Below, in pieces: positions 1 through 6,966 of a DNA stretch of 8,058 bases. Each line of letters opens with the position of its first letter. Position 1 is the first letter of the stretch. Source of the DNA: Elusimicrobiota bacterium (GTDB lineage Bacteria > Elusimicrobiota > Endomicrobiia > Endomicrobiales > Endomicrobiaceae); contig JAITCX010000160.1 in the NCBI GenBank assembly GCA_031282945.1, forward strand, positions 1 to 8,058, read 5' to 3'. The notes beneath the pieces are model-generated. The model saw only the letters and a list, made by a program, of their open reading frames with translations. It was not told the DNA's origin and did no database searches. The position numbers and the translations under genes are program-made.

Positions 1-65
1 TTGCATTTATATGAAGCTAAATCAATTTGTTTTATTTTTAGAAGTAAAATTTGAGAGGTGAAAAA
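1..65 (+). promoter_or_regulatory. Truncated upstream leader of the plus-strand operon with ribosome binding site
   Basis: Only 65 AT-rich bases precede the first gene, so its promoter and any operator or antiterminator site are mostly outside the window. I see no convincing -35/-10 pair. A GAGAGGTG ribosome binding site lies at 53-60, five bases before the ATG at 66. This decides the start: the in-frame TTG at 51 lies upstream of that site and would add five residues not expected in this family. Confidence 0.55.
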
Positions 66-1490
66 ATGTCAGAGTTTCCAAAAGATTTTTTATGGGGCGG
101 AGCTGTTGCCGCTCATCAACTTGAAGGCGCTTGGCAGGAAGGCGGTAAAGGCGTGAGCGTTGCAGATGTGATGACCGCTGGAGCGCACGGCGTGCCAAGA
201 CGAATTACAGATGGAGTTTTGCTGGGTGAAAATTATCCAAATCATGATGCAATAGATTTTTATCATCATTATAAAGAGGACATTGCATTGTTTGCCCAAA
301 TGGGTTTTAAATGTTTTAGAACTTCAATCGCATGGACGAGAATTTTCCCAAACGGCGACGAGGATGTTCCAAATGAAGCGGGCTTGAAATTTTATGACGA
401 TATGTTTGACGAATGCTTAAAATATGGAATAAGCCCCGTCATAACTCTATCGCATTTTGAAATGCCTTTTCACCTTGTAAAAAAATACGGCGGGTGGAGA
501 AGCCGCAAATGTATAGATTTTTTTGTTAAGTTTGCAACAGTTTGCTTTAAACGTTATAAAGATAAAGTAAAATATTGGATGACTTTTAATGAAATAAATA
601 ATCAATCAAATTTTTCTTGGGATTTCGCTCCTTTTGTAAATTCTGGACTGCTTTTTAAAGAAGGTGAAAATCGGGAGCCTATCGTGTATCAAGCCGCTCA
701 TTATGAATTTGTCGCAAGCGCTTTAGCGGCAAAAGAAGGCAGAAAAATAAACCCAGATTTTAAAATTGGATGCATGATTGCAATGTGCCCCGTTTATCCT
801 TTTTCCTGCGATCCGCATGATATAATCCTTGCGCTTGATGCAACGCATAAACGCACGCAGTTTTTTACAGATGTGCATGTGCGCGGAATATACCCTAATT
901 TCATACAAAAATATTGGCAGAGAAAAGATATAAAACTGGATATTACAGGCGAGGATTTAAAGGCTATTGCGCAAGGGACAACCGATTATATCGGCTTTAG
1001 TTATTATATGTCTTTTGCTGCAAAAAGCAATGGCTCGGATGTTTATGACGAGGAGCGCGACCTTGTGAAAAATCCCTATGTCAAAGCTTCAGAATGGGGC
1101 TGGCAGATTGATCCCATTGGTTTGCGCTATAGCTTAAATTGGTTTTATGATATGTATAGAGTTCCGCTTTTTATAGTTGAAAATGGGTTTGGAGCAGTGG
1201 ATCAAATTCTCCCTGACGGAAGCGTGAAAGACACATACAGAATTGAATATCTTGCGGCGCATTTAAAACAAGTTTTGAAAGCTATAAATTATGACGGCGT
1301 TGAGGTGATAGGCTATACCCCTTGGGGCTGCATAGATTTGGTTTCCGCTGGAACGGGCGAAATGAAAAAACGCTACGGTTTTATTTATGTAGACAAAGAC
1401 AATGAAGGGAAGGGAACATTGAAAAGAAGTAAAAAAGAATCTTTTGATTGGTACAAAAAAGTTATAGAAACTAACGGGCGGGATCTTTAA
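66..1490 (+). CDS. bglA: 6-phospho-beta-glucosidase, glycoside hydrolase family 1 (BglA type)
   Basis: This 474-residue cytoplasmic enzyme should hydrolyse 6-phospho-beta-glucosides such as cellobiose-6-phosphate by the retaining GH1 mechanism, giving glucose-6-phosphate and an aglycone or glucose. The N-terminal GH1 signature (FLWGGAVAAHQLEGAW, from residue 8) is intact. The acid/base Glu is E176 in TFNEIN and the nucleophile is E372 in IVENGFG. The region from C422 to Y437 carries S427, K435 and Y437, which correspond to the Ser/Lys/Tyr set that binds the 6-phosphate in phospho-glycosidases of this family. Length and local sequence are very close to E. coli BglA as I remember it (479 residues). 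There is no signal peptide. It is first in an operon with IIB (35-base gap) and IIC. Family assignment is secure; whether the natural substrate is cellobiose, arbutin/salicin-like or gentiobiose cannot be read from the sequence. Confidence 0.95.
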   Translation: MSEFPKDFLWGGAVAAHQLEGAWQEGGKGVSVADVMTAGAHGVPRRITDGVLLGENYPNHDAIDFYHHYKEDIALFAQMGFKCFRTSIAWTRIFPNGDEDVPNEAGLKFYDDMFDECLKYGISPVITLSHFEMPFHLVKKYGGWRSRKCIDFFVKFATVCFKRYKDKVKYWMTFNEINNQSNFSWDFAPFVNSGLLFKEGENREPIVYQAAHYEFVASALAAKEGRKINPDFKIGCMIAMCPVYPFSCDPHDIILALDATHKRTQFFTDVHVRGIYPNFIQKYWQRKDIKLDITGEDLKAIAQGTTDYIGFSYYMSFAAKSNGSDVYDEERDLVKNPYVKASEWGWQIDPIGLRYSLNWFYDMYRVPLFIVENGFGAVDQILPDGSVKDTYRIEYLAAHLKQVLKAINYDGVEVIGYTPWGCIDLVSAGTGEMKKRYGFIYVDKDNEGKGTLKRSKKESFDWYKKVIETNGRDL

Positions 1491-1525
1491 TTAGACCGTT
1501 AAATAAAAAAAAGGAGGTAGAGAAA

Positions 1526-1828
1526 ATGGCTTTAAAAGTTAGAGTGTTTTGTAATGCGGGGATGTCAACTAGCATGCTTGTGACGAAAATTAAGGAAGTG
1601 GCAAAAAAGAGAGGGCTTGAATTGGACATCGTAGCTTTTCCTTTAGCGGAGTTTGAGGATAAATCAAAAGATGCAGATGTTATTTTGCTCGGGCCGCAAG
1701 TCGGCTATGCAAAAAAAGATTATCAAGGAAAAGCAGGCGGAATTCCATTAGAAGTAATTCCTATGGTGGACTATGGAATGATGAATGGGGAAAAAGTCTT
1801 AGATTTTGCTTTGGGTCTGAAAAAGTAA
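1526..1828 (+). CDS. celA: PTS lactose/cellobiose-family EIIB component
   Basis: This 100-residue soluble protein accepts phosphate from a IIA domain onto a cysteine and passes it to the sugar bound in IIC. The phosphorylation loop is at the N terminus: VFCNAGMSTS places the active cysteine at C9 after the first beta strand, followed by a helix (about residues 16-29). ILLGPQVGY (about 53-61) matches the conserved second half of the cellobiose IIB fold. The length is typical of a stand-alone IIB (CelA/ChbB/LicB). A near-perfect AAAGGAGG ribosome binding site sits just upstream. It lies between bglA and the IIC gene, with a 24-base gap to the latter. It is the only IIB in the window and there is no IIA in this operon, so it may also serve the IIC of the opposite operon. 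That sharing is inference. The symbol follows the old celABC naming. Confidence 0.93.
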   Translation: MALKVRVFCNAGMSTSMLVTKIKEVAKKRGLELDIVAFPLAEFEDKSKDADVILLGPQVGYAKKDYQGKAGGIPLEVIPMVDYGMMNGEKVLDFALGLKK

Positions 1829-1852
1829 GTTAAAAATTAAAAGGAAGGACAA

Positions 1853-3154
1853 ATGAAAGATTTTTTGCAACAAAAGTTGGTGCCGTTTGTTTTAAAGATA
1901 GTTAATTTTAAATCTATTCAGGCAATTAAAAATGGTATGTTTTATGTTATGCCTTTGACGATAGTCGGATCTATATTTTTATTGTTGGCAAATTTTCCAT
2001 GGGCGCCTGTGGTAAATCTTCTTGCATCTTTGGGAATGATAGCGCCTTTCAATCAAATAGCCGGCGCGACCTTTGACATTATAGCCCTTGTAGCTGTTGT
2101 CGGTATAGCATATGAATATTGCAAAGCGGAAAATTTGGGGGGAGCGCTCCATTGCGGAATAATTGCTTTGGCCTCGTTCTTAATTCTCCAAGATTCTTTC
2201 GTCATAACTGACGCTGGTTTGCAAATTTCAGGCGTTTTAGACAAAGGCTGGCTTGGCGGCAAAGGAGTTATCGTTGCAATTTTGGTCGGGTTATTGGCTG
2301 GGAAAGTTTATACGTTTTTCTTAAAGAGAGATATTCGTATAAAGCTTCCTGCCGGCGTGCCCGAGGGAATTGCAAATTCCTTCAGCGGTTTGATACCGGC
2401 GCTCGCTACATTTGTAATTGCAGCCGCAGTTTATGGAATATTTAAAGGAATATGGAATATAACTTTTGTAGAGGCAATCTATAAAGTTATACAAATTCCT
2501 TTGCAGGGCATGACCGATTCTTTAGGCGGAGCGATTGTTATGCCTTTTGCCATTACGCTTTTGTGGTTTTTCGGCGTGCATGGGTCAAGCATTGTTTCTG
2601 GAATTATGCAGCCCGTGCTTATGGCAAATACTCTTGACAACCAAGCGATCCTTGACAGAGGGCTGGAACTCACCGTTGCCAACGGCGGTCATGTCGTTAC
2701 GCAGCAGTTTTTGGATCAGTTTATAACTGTCACAGGCTCTGGGATGACGATAGGATTGGTTTTGTTTTTGGTGATTTTTGCAAAGAGCAGACAAAATAAA
2801 ACTCTCGGAGATTTATCCGTAGTTCCTGCGCTTTTTAACATCAATGAGCCGATATTATTCGGCGTTCCTATTGTATTAAATCCTTTGATGGCGGTTCCTT
2901 TTATTTTGACGCCTGTGATAAGCGCAGTTGTAACTTACTTTGCTTTGTATGTTGGACTTGTTCCATTGTTTAGCGCCGTTATGGTTCCTTGGACAACTCC
3001 TCCAATTATTAGCGGATTTATTGTAGGGGGGTGGAAAACAGCATTGCTGCAGCTCATTGTGCTGTCTATGTCTTTCTTTATCTATCTGCCTTTTATTCGA
3101 TCTATAGATAAACATAATCTAGCGGTTGAAAAAGCGGCGGAGTCCCAACAATAA
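1853..3154 (+). CDS. celB: PTS cellobiose-family EIIC permease
   Basis: This 433-residue integral membrane protein forms the sugar channel of a PTS transporter of the lactose/cellobiose (Lac) family. Hydrophobic segments run through most of the chain, for example about residues 30-47, 76-88, 100-112, 138-156, 180-198, 228-240, 298-310, 345-366 and 398-414. FFGVHGSS places the conserved sugar-site histidine at H243, and NEPILFGVPIVLNP places the conserved glutamate at E332; these correspond to the His and Glu described in the ChbC structure. VPWTTPPIISGF (about 378-389) is the usual C-terminal signature. The ATG follows AAGGAAGGAC at a good distance. It is last in the bglA-IIB-IIC operon and is followed by a terminator. 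The first residues (MKDFLQQKLVPF) and the C-terminal tail recur in the decayed remnant at 3265-3427. Cellobiose is the likely substrate class, but not proven. Confidence 0.94.
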   Translation: MKDFLQQKLVPFVLKIVNFKSIQAIKNGMFYVMPLTIVGSIFLLLANFPWAPVVNLLASLGMIAPFNQIAGATFDIIALVAVVGIAYEYCKAENLGGALHCGIIALASFLILQDSFVITDAGLQISGVLDKGWLGGKGVIVAILVGLLAGKVYTFFLKRDIRIKLPAGVPEGIANSFSGLIPALATFVIAAAVYGIFKGIWNITFVEAIYKVIQIPLQGMTDSLGGAIVMPFAITLLWFFGVHGSSIVSGIMQPVLMANTLDNQAILDRGLELTVANGGHVVTQQFLDQFITVTGSGMTIGLVLFLVIFAKSRQNKTLGDLSVVPALFNINEPILFGVPIVLNPLMAVPFILTPVISAVVTYFALYVGLVPLFSAVMVPWTTPPIISGFIVGGWKTALLQLIVLSMSFFIYLPFIRSIDKHNLAVEKAAESQQ

Positions 3155-3177
3155 ATAAATAGTTTAAGCAAAAATTT

Positions 3178-3209
3178 AAAAACCCCTGTGCGAAAGCGCA
3201 GGGGTTTTT
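3178..3209 (+). terminator. Rho-independent terminator of the bglA-IIB-IIC operon
   Basis: A hairpin 23 bases after the IIC stop has arms 3178-3191 and 3196-3209 and a GAAA tetraloop at 3192-3195. The core stem is CCCCTGTGC against GCGCAGGGG, flanked by A5 and T5. One pair (T3189 with G3198) is a wobble in the plus-strand RNA but becomes an A/C mismatch on the minus strand, and the GNRA loop exists only in the plus-strand RNA. The element therefore reads best as a plus-strand terminator. A second near-copy lies at 3426-3455. Confidence 0.93.
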
Positions 3210-3264
3210 CATTGGCGGCGTATTAAAAATTTGATGATCGGATTGGAATATTTAAAAATATTAT

Positions 3265-3427
3265 ATGAAAGATTTTTTGCAGGCAAAGTTAATGCCTTTT
3301 TATTGCAAGTTGTTGTCTTGATCATCTCTTTATTTATTTGTCTTTTATTAAAGCGATAGACAAACAGAACTTAATAAATGAAGATGCGGCGGCCAATCCA
3401 AAAAATGATAGCTTAATAAAAATCTAA
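3265..3427 (+). pseudogene. Internally deleted, frameshifted remnant of a paralogous PTS EIIC gene
   Basis: The ATG at 3265 opens MKDFLQAKLMPF, matching 10 of 12 starting residues of the intact IIC at 1853 (MKDFLQQKLVPF). Right after it, in another frame, comes LLQVVVLIISLFI, which aligns with LLQLIVLSMSFFI near residue 398 of the intact protein. The line resumes as SFIKAIDKQNL (intact PFIRSIDKHNL) only after a further frameshift that removes most of the Tyr-Leu codons, and continues to a TAA at 3425-3427. Roughly 1.15 kb of the middle of the gene is therefore missing. The copy differs from its neighbour at many synonymous and non-synonymous sites, so it derives from a diverged paralogue rather than a recent duplication. 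No good ribosome binding site precedes the ATG. The longest product from this ATG would be only 18 residues, and I consider it non-functional. Confidence 0.85.
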
Positions 3428-3455
3428 AACCCCTGTGCGAGAGCGCAGGGGTTTT
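3426..3455 (+). terminator. Second GNRA-looped terminator, belonging to the IIC remnant; may also end the minus-strand operon
   Basis: Arms 3426-3438 and 3443-3455 enclose a GAGA tetraloop at 3439-3442. The core stem is identical to that of the terminator at 3178-3209, including the same T/G wobble, and differs only in the loop (GAGA versus GAAA) and the flanking A/T run lengths. The TAA of the remnant overlaps its first base pairs. The A/T flanks make it able to work in both directions. It lies 87 bases beyond the GH4 stop codon at 3543, and I see no better hairpin between, so it probably also stops the minus operon, though with an A/C mismatch in that orientation. Confidence 0.85.
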
Positions 3456-3542
3456 ATTGAGTATGAGAATTATTTTTATTGTTTAATGTGAGGATGTATA
3501 AATTTTTTGGAAAGATGGGGCGGCGCAAATCAAAAATTATTT

Positions 3543-4883
3543 TTACTTTTTCTCGAAAAATCTAGGCAGATATTTTTTATGCGCCGCAAATAATTCGTCT
3601 ACGACAGCCTTTGCGGTTTGCTCATTGGGCGTTAGTGGATTTATGGAAAGCGCAAGCAATGCCTTAGAATAATTTCCTTCAACTGCGGCTTCAACCGTCA
3701 ATGTTTCAAAACATTTCAAGCTCACCACAAGCCCTCTAATTGCAACAGGCAGCCTTCCAACGTTTATTGGGCGGGGACCGTCTTTTGTGATAACCGAACT
3801 CACCTCCACAACGCTTTGGGGGTCAATATCCGCGATGGTTCCATTGTTTAAAGTGTCAACGGGTTGGATGTCGCAGGAATCATTATAAATTGAGTTTATC
3901 AATCTGCAGGCGGCATCGCTGTAATATGCGCCGCCGCGTTGTTCCAATTCTTTGGGCTTAATATTTAAATCTTTATTTGCATAGGTTTCAAAAAGCGCTT
4001 TTTCAATTTTCTTTACCGCCTGAGAACGCACATTTTTTTTCGCAAATTCCTCAAGATCTTCTTTGAGCATCTCATCGCTGTGATAATAATAATTGTGATA
4101 GGGGCAAACCAAAACGCCGAGGGCTTTCATAAATTCTTTTGTATAGGGAACAGCCACAACATTTTTTACTGAAATATCATCCTGCGTCTCGGGGTCTAAA
4201 TCCGCCAAAATTTCTATAGTTTCTTTTGTAAAGTTTTTACCTTCCACATAGACATTTAAACCGTAAACCAAATGATTTAATCCTGCAAAATCAATTCTTA
4301 ATTTTTTCTCGTCTATTTTTAAAACTTTTGCAACTGTTTTTTCTAAATGTATCGGCACATTGCAAAGTCCGATAATGCGGCGTTTATTTAAATTGCTATA
4401 TTTCATTAGAGCTTCCGTCACCATTCCAGACGGATTTGTGAAGTTTATAAAAAATGCATTTGGACAGAGCTTTTCTATTTTTTTTGCAATGTCTAAAATT
4501 ACGGGGATGGTGCGTAGCGCTTTAAACAAACCGCCCGCTCCATTTGTTTCTTGGCCGAGCAAACCATGCTTTAAGGGGATGGTCTCGTCTAATTCACGCG
4601 CATCTAAAAAGCCGACTCTTATTTGCGTTGTAACAAAATCTGCATCTTTTAAAGCTTCGTCTATATTTAAAGTTAAATGTATATTTATGGGCAGCTTGGC
4701 GGCCTCCACCATCCTTTTTGCAAGCGCGCCGACTATATTTAATTTTTCCTGACCCTCTTTAATGTCTGCAAGCCAGATGTCGCTTACGGGGAGAGTGTCG
4801 TAACGTTTAATAAAGCCTTCTATCAATTCTGGAGTATAGCTAGAGCCGCCGCCAATGGTGCAAACCTTGAGTTTTTTTGTCAT
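3543..4883 (-). CDS. chbF: 6-phospho-beta-glucosidase, glycoside hydrolase family 4 (ChbF/CelF/LicH type)
   Basis: This 446-residue cytoplasmic enzyme belongs to GH4, which cleaves phospho-glycosides through an NAD+ and divalent-metal (usually Mn2+) dependent oxidation-elimination mechanism, quite unlike the GH1 enzyme in the same window. The N terminus has the Rossmann dinucleotide motif (CTIGGGSSYTPEL, residues 8-20). FTNPSG (148-153) is the substrate-site Asn motif. C174 in GLCNVPIH and H204 in GLNHLVYG are the metal ligands, and the catalytic tyrosine should lie in PYHNYYYHSDE (261-271). GLCNVPIH matches the beta-glucosidase branch (CelF, LicH, BglT) rather than the alpha-galactosidase/maltosidase branch. 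Length is close to E. coli ChbF (about 450). AGAGGA (complement of 4888-4893) is its ribosome binding site, and only 12 bases separate it from the deacetylase stop, so it is the last gene of the operon. Substrate may be cellobiose-6-phosphate or deacetylated chitobiose-6-phosphate. Confidence 0.94.
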   Translation of the reverse strand: MTKKLKVCTIGGGSSYTPELIEGFIKRYDTLPVSDIWLADIKEGQEKLNIVGALAKRMVEAAKLPINIHLTLNIDEALKDADFVTTQIRVGFLDARELDETIPLKHGLLGQETNGAGGLFKALRTIPVILDIAKKIEKLCPNAFFINFTNPSGMVTEALMKYSNLNKRRIIGLCNVPIHLEKTVAKVLKIDEKKLRIDFAGLNHLVYGLNVYVEGKNFTKETIEILADLDPETQDDISVKNVVAVPYTKEFMKALGVLVCPYHNYYYHSDEMLKEDLEEFAKKNVRSQAVKKIEKALFETYANKDLNIKPKELEQRGGAYYSDAACRLINSIYNDSCDIQPVDTLNNGTIADIDPQSVVEVSSVITKDGPRPINVGRLPVAIRGLVVSLKCFETLTVEAAVEGNYSKALLALSINPLTPNEQTAKAVVDELFAAHKKYLPRFFEKK

Positions 4884-4895
4884 AGTTTCCTCTCT

Positions 4896-5648
4896 TTATA
4901 AAGTTTTATAATTGCATAATTGTATTTTATTGTCGTGGATATATTGTAAAAATTCTGGGCTTGTAAGCGTTTTCAGCTCTTGGGGTCTTTGATCAATATA
5001 AGAGCTGCAAAGACAAAGCCCATCGTCGCGGTAAGCGGGATGAACCATCAGTTCTAAAGAGACATCCTTATCTTTATAAGGATCTAAAATGTTTATAAGA
5101 TTTTGCAGCGAAACGTCCTCATAATATTTCAGCGAAAAATAATCTGTTGAGGGGACGTTTAAATTTTTATTTTGCGGATATTGAAGTTTCCCAAAACGGA
5201 GGGGAACATTATTTTCATGGGCAAGTTTTAATGCTATGTCAAAAAGTTTACCTTTTAAATGAACATGATGATGCGAGTCAAAATGCGTAATATTTATACC
5301 GAGAGATTTCGCTTTTTGTATTTGAGCGCGCCACTCATTTTCTACTTCAGTTAAATCAAAAGAATTTTCTTTGAGTTTTGCAATAAATTCCAAAAGTTTA
5401 AAAAAATTTCCGTCTGAATTTACAAGCGTTTTTGAACCCGCAATAATGGGGGATCCTGAGGTGAGATTTAAATGAACTCCAACTCCAAGATTAGCCTGCT
5501 TAGATGCGAGCGCTGCGGCGCCCTCAAGCGCCGCAGCATTAACTAAAAGAGTTGTGGAGCGTACAGCTCCGTCTGTGAAGGCCTTAACAATGCCGTTGTT
5601 TACGCCGTCTGATAGGCCGAAATCATCGGCATTGATAATTAATTTCAT
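4896..5648 (-). CDS. chbG: ChbG/YdjC-family carbohydrate deacetylase
   Basis: This 250-residue protein matches the YdjC/ChbG family in both length and motifs. In E. coli, ChbG removes an acetyl group from phosphorylated N,N'-diacetylchitobiose, a step needed before ChbF can cleave it and ChbR can respond. Visible motifs are MKLIINADDFGLS (residues 1-13, metal and catalytic Asp), VGVHLNLTSG (56-65), the histidine-rich metal motif HFDSHHHVHL (122-131) and MVHPAY (201-206). There is no signal peptide, so it acts in the cytoplasm. Its ATG lies one base past the stop of the upstream IIC gene, with the ribosome binding site (AGAGGG) inside the IIC coding end, which suggests translational coupling. 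It stands between IIC and the GH4 gene. This supports an N-acetylated disaccharide such as chitobiose as substrate, but YdjC-family genes also occur in cellobiose-type loci, so the exact substrate is uncertain. Confidence 0.9.
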   Translation of the reverse strand: MKLIINADDFGLSDGVNNGIVKAFTDGAVRSTTLLVNAAALEGAAALASKQANLGVGVHLNLTSGSPIIAGSKTLVNSDGNFFKLLEFIAKLKENSFDLTEVENEWRAQIQKAKSLGINITHFDSHHHVHLKGKLFDIALKLAHENNVPLRFGKLQYPQNKNLNVPSTDYFSLKYYEDVSLQNLINILDPYKDKDVSLELMVHPAYRDDGLCLCSSYIDQRPQELKTLTSPEFLQYIHDNKIQLCNYKTL

Positions 5649-5649
5649 A

Positions 5650-6912
5650 TTAACCCTCTAGTTCCTTTTGTTGTTCCAATCTGTCTGCAATTTTTATAAA
5701 CGGCAAATAAATTACTGTTGCAATTGTTAAATTTATCGCCTGCAAAACTACAGCGCGCCAATCTCCGCCTGTTGCGGCAAGTCCAGATAAAAATGGAGGA
5801 GTTGCCCAAGGGATGATTGCGACTGTGCGGTTTACTAGTCCAATATCTGTGGCGATATAGCTGATTATTACAAGCAAAATCGGTCCCAAAATAAATGGCA
5901 ATGCAAGAATAGGGTTTAAAACTATAGGCATACCGAAAATTACCGGCTCGTTTATTTCAAAGGCGCCCGGCCCTATGCAGGTTTTGCCAAGGGTTCTAAA
6001 TAATTTGGATTTTGAGACGATGAAAATTGCAAACAATAGACCTAATGTCGCGCCCGAACCTCCCAAATGTACAAATGTATCCAAGAAAGGTTTTGTCATA
6101 ATGTGAGGAGGCTGTAGGCCTGCTGCAAAAGCCGCCATATTTTCCGTCATCAAGTTTAAGGATATCGGTTCCAAAACGCCGCCGATAATTGACGGACCAT
6201 GTAAGCCCAACATCCAGAAAAATTGATTTAAGAAAATCAATACAATTCCAGACCACATAGAATCTGTTGCGCTTATGAGGGGAGCAAATAGAGAATTGAT
6301 GAAATCGAAAAGATCTTGGCCTGTCAACATCTCTAGGAATAATCCAATCAATGCGACGATGCTGATGGTCAACATTGCAGGAATTAATACCGAGAAGGAT
6401 TTTCCAACCGCAGGCGGAACGCTTTCAGGCAAAGTAATCAAGAGACGTTTATTTTTATTGAAACGAATAAACAATTCTCCAGCTACAAGCGGAACGATGA
6501 TCGCCACAAACAAGCTGTTTGTGCTGGTATAGCCCCAGTTGATGAAGCCCCAAGCGGGCTCGCCGTTGACAATAGCGGTTTGCGGAATGATTGCCAAATA
6601 CGATGCCAAAGCTATAAAGCCGGTTCTGAAGGGATCGCCGTTATAGGCTCTTGCCAAATGATATGCAATAGAGAAAACTGCAAATATAGCTAAAAAGCCA
6701 AATGTTCCCCACCATACAAAGTTACATAAATTGATGATGAACTCTGGGAGAAAATTCTGCCAGCCGGGTATCGGAATGTTTTTGATTATTAAAGCTGCTG
6801 AACCAGCCATAATCAAAGGCATCAACGAAATGAACCCGTCTTTCACGGCTCCCAAATGTTTTTGATTTCCTATTTTTGCTCCTACAGCGGTAAAACTATC
6901 AATCCAACTCAT
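5650..6912 (-). CDS. chbC: PTS cellobiose/chitobiose-family EIIC permease (second copy)
   Basis: This 420-residue membrane permease of the PTS Lac family moves and presents the sugar for phosphorylation. The sequence is strongly hydrophobic, with segments near residues 28-45, 68-84, 98-111, 132-146, 174-194, 222-236, 288-300, 333-352 and 388-404. MLGLHGPS gives the conserved histidine H238, NEPVIFGMPIVLNP the glutamate E322, and IPWATPPFLSG (367-377) the C-terminal signature. It is clearly diverged from the plus-strand IIC: LPESVPPAVG replaces LPAGVPEGIA, and AYNGDPFRTG replaces EYCKAENLGG. Two starts are possible. A GTG at 6918 would add two residues, but GGGGG then abuts it directly, whereas the ATG at 6912 has that run six bases upstream, so I chose 6912. 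It lies 54 bases after the IIA gene and is followed after one base by the deacetylase. No IIB is encoded in this operon. Confidence 0.93.
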   Translation of the reverse strand: MSWIDSFTAVGAKIGNQKHLGAVKDGFISLMPLIMAGSAALIIKNIPIPGWQNFLPEFIINLCNFVWWGTFGFLAIFAVFSIAYHLARAYNGDPFRTGFIALASYLAIIPQTAIVNGEPAWGFINWGYTSTNSLFVAIIVPLVAGELFIRFNKNKRLLITLPESVPPAVGKSFSVLIPAMLTISIVALIGLFLEMLTGQDLFDFINSLFAPLISATDSMWSGIVLIFLNQFFWMLGLHGPSIIGGVLEPISLNLMTENMAAFAAGLQPPHIMTKPFLDTFVHLGGSGATLGLLFAIFIVSKSKLFRTLGKTCIGPGAFEINEPVIFGMPIVLNPILALPFILGPILLVIISYIATDIGLVNRTVAIIPWATPPFLSGLAATGGDWRAVVLQAINLTIATVIYLPFIKIADRLEQQKELEG

Positions 6913-6966
6913 AAACACCCCCGTATTAAATTATTTAACGCTAAAGCTTTGCATTTTGCAAATAAA

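Noticed and set aside
51..65. TTG start for the GH1 gene
   Set aside because: The ribosome binding site at 53-60 overlaps this alternative start, and BglA-type proteins begin near the ATG at 66.
3210..3264. Remnant of a IIB gene before the IIC relic
   Set aside because: Only about 55 bases separate the first terminator from the relic, and none of them aligns convincingly with the IIB gene at 1526-1828.
4360..4752. A 130-codon plus-strand open frame antisense to the GH4 gene
   Set aside because: It lies wholly inside a well-supported gene on the other strand, has no recognisable motif, and is explained by codon bias of that gene. The same holds for the shorter frames opposite the GH1, IIC and IIA genes.
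6913..6918. GTG start for the second IIC, two codons upstream
   Set aside because: The G-run that serves as ribosome binding site touches this GTG directly, while its spacing to the ATG at 6912 is normal.
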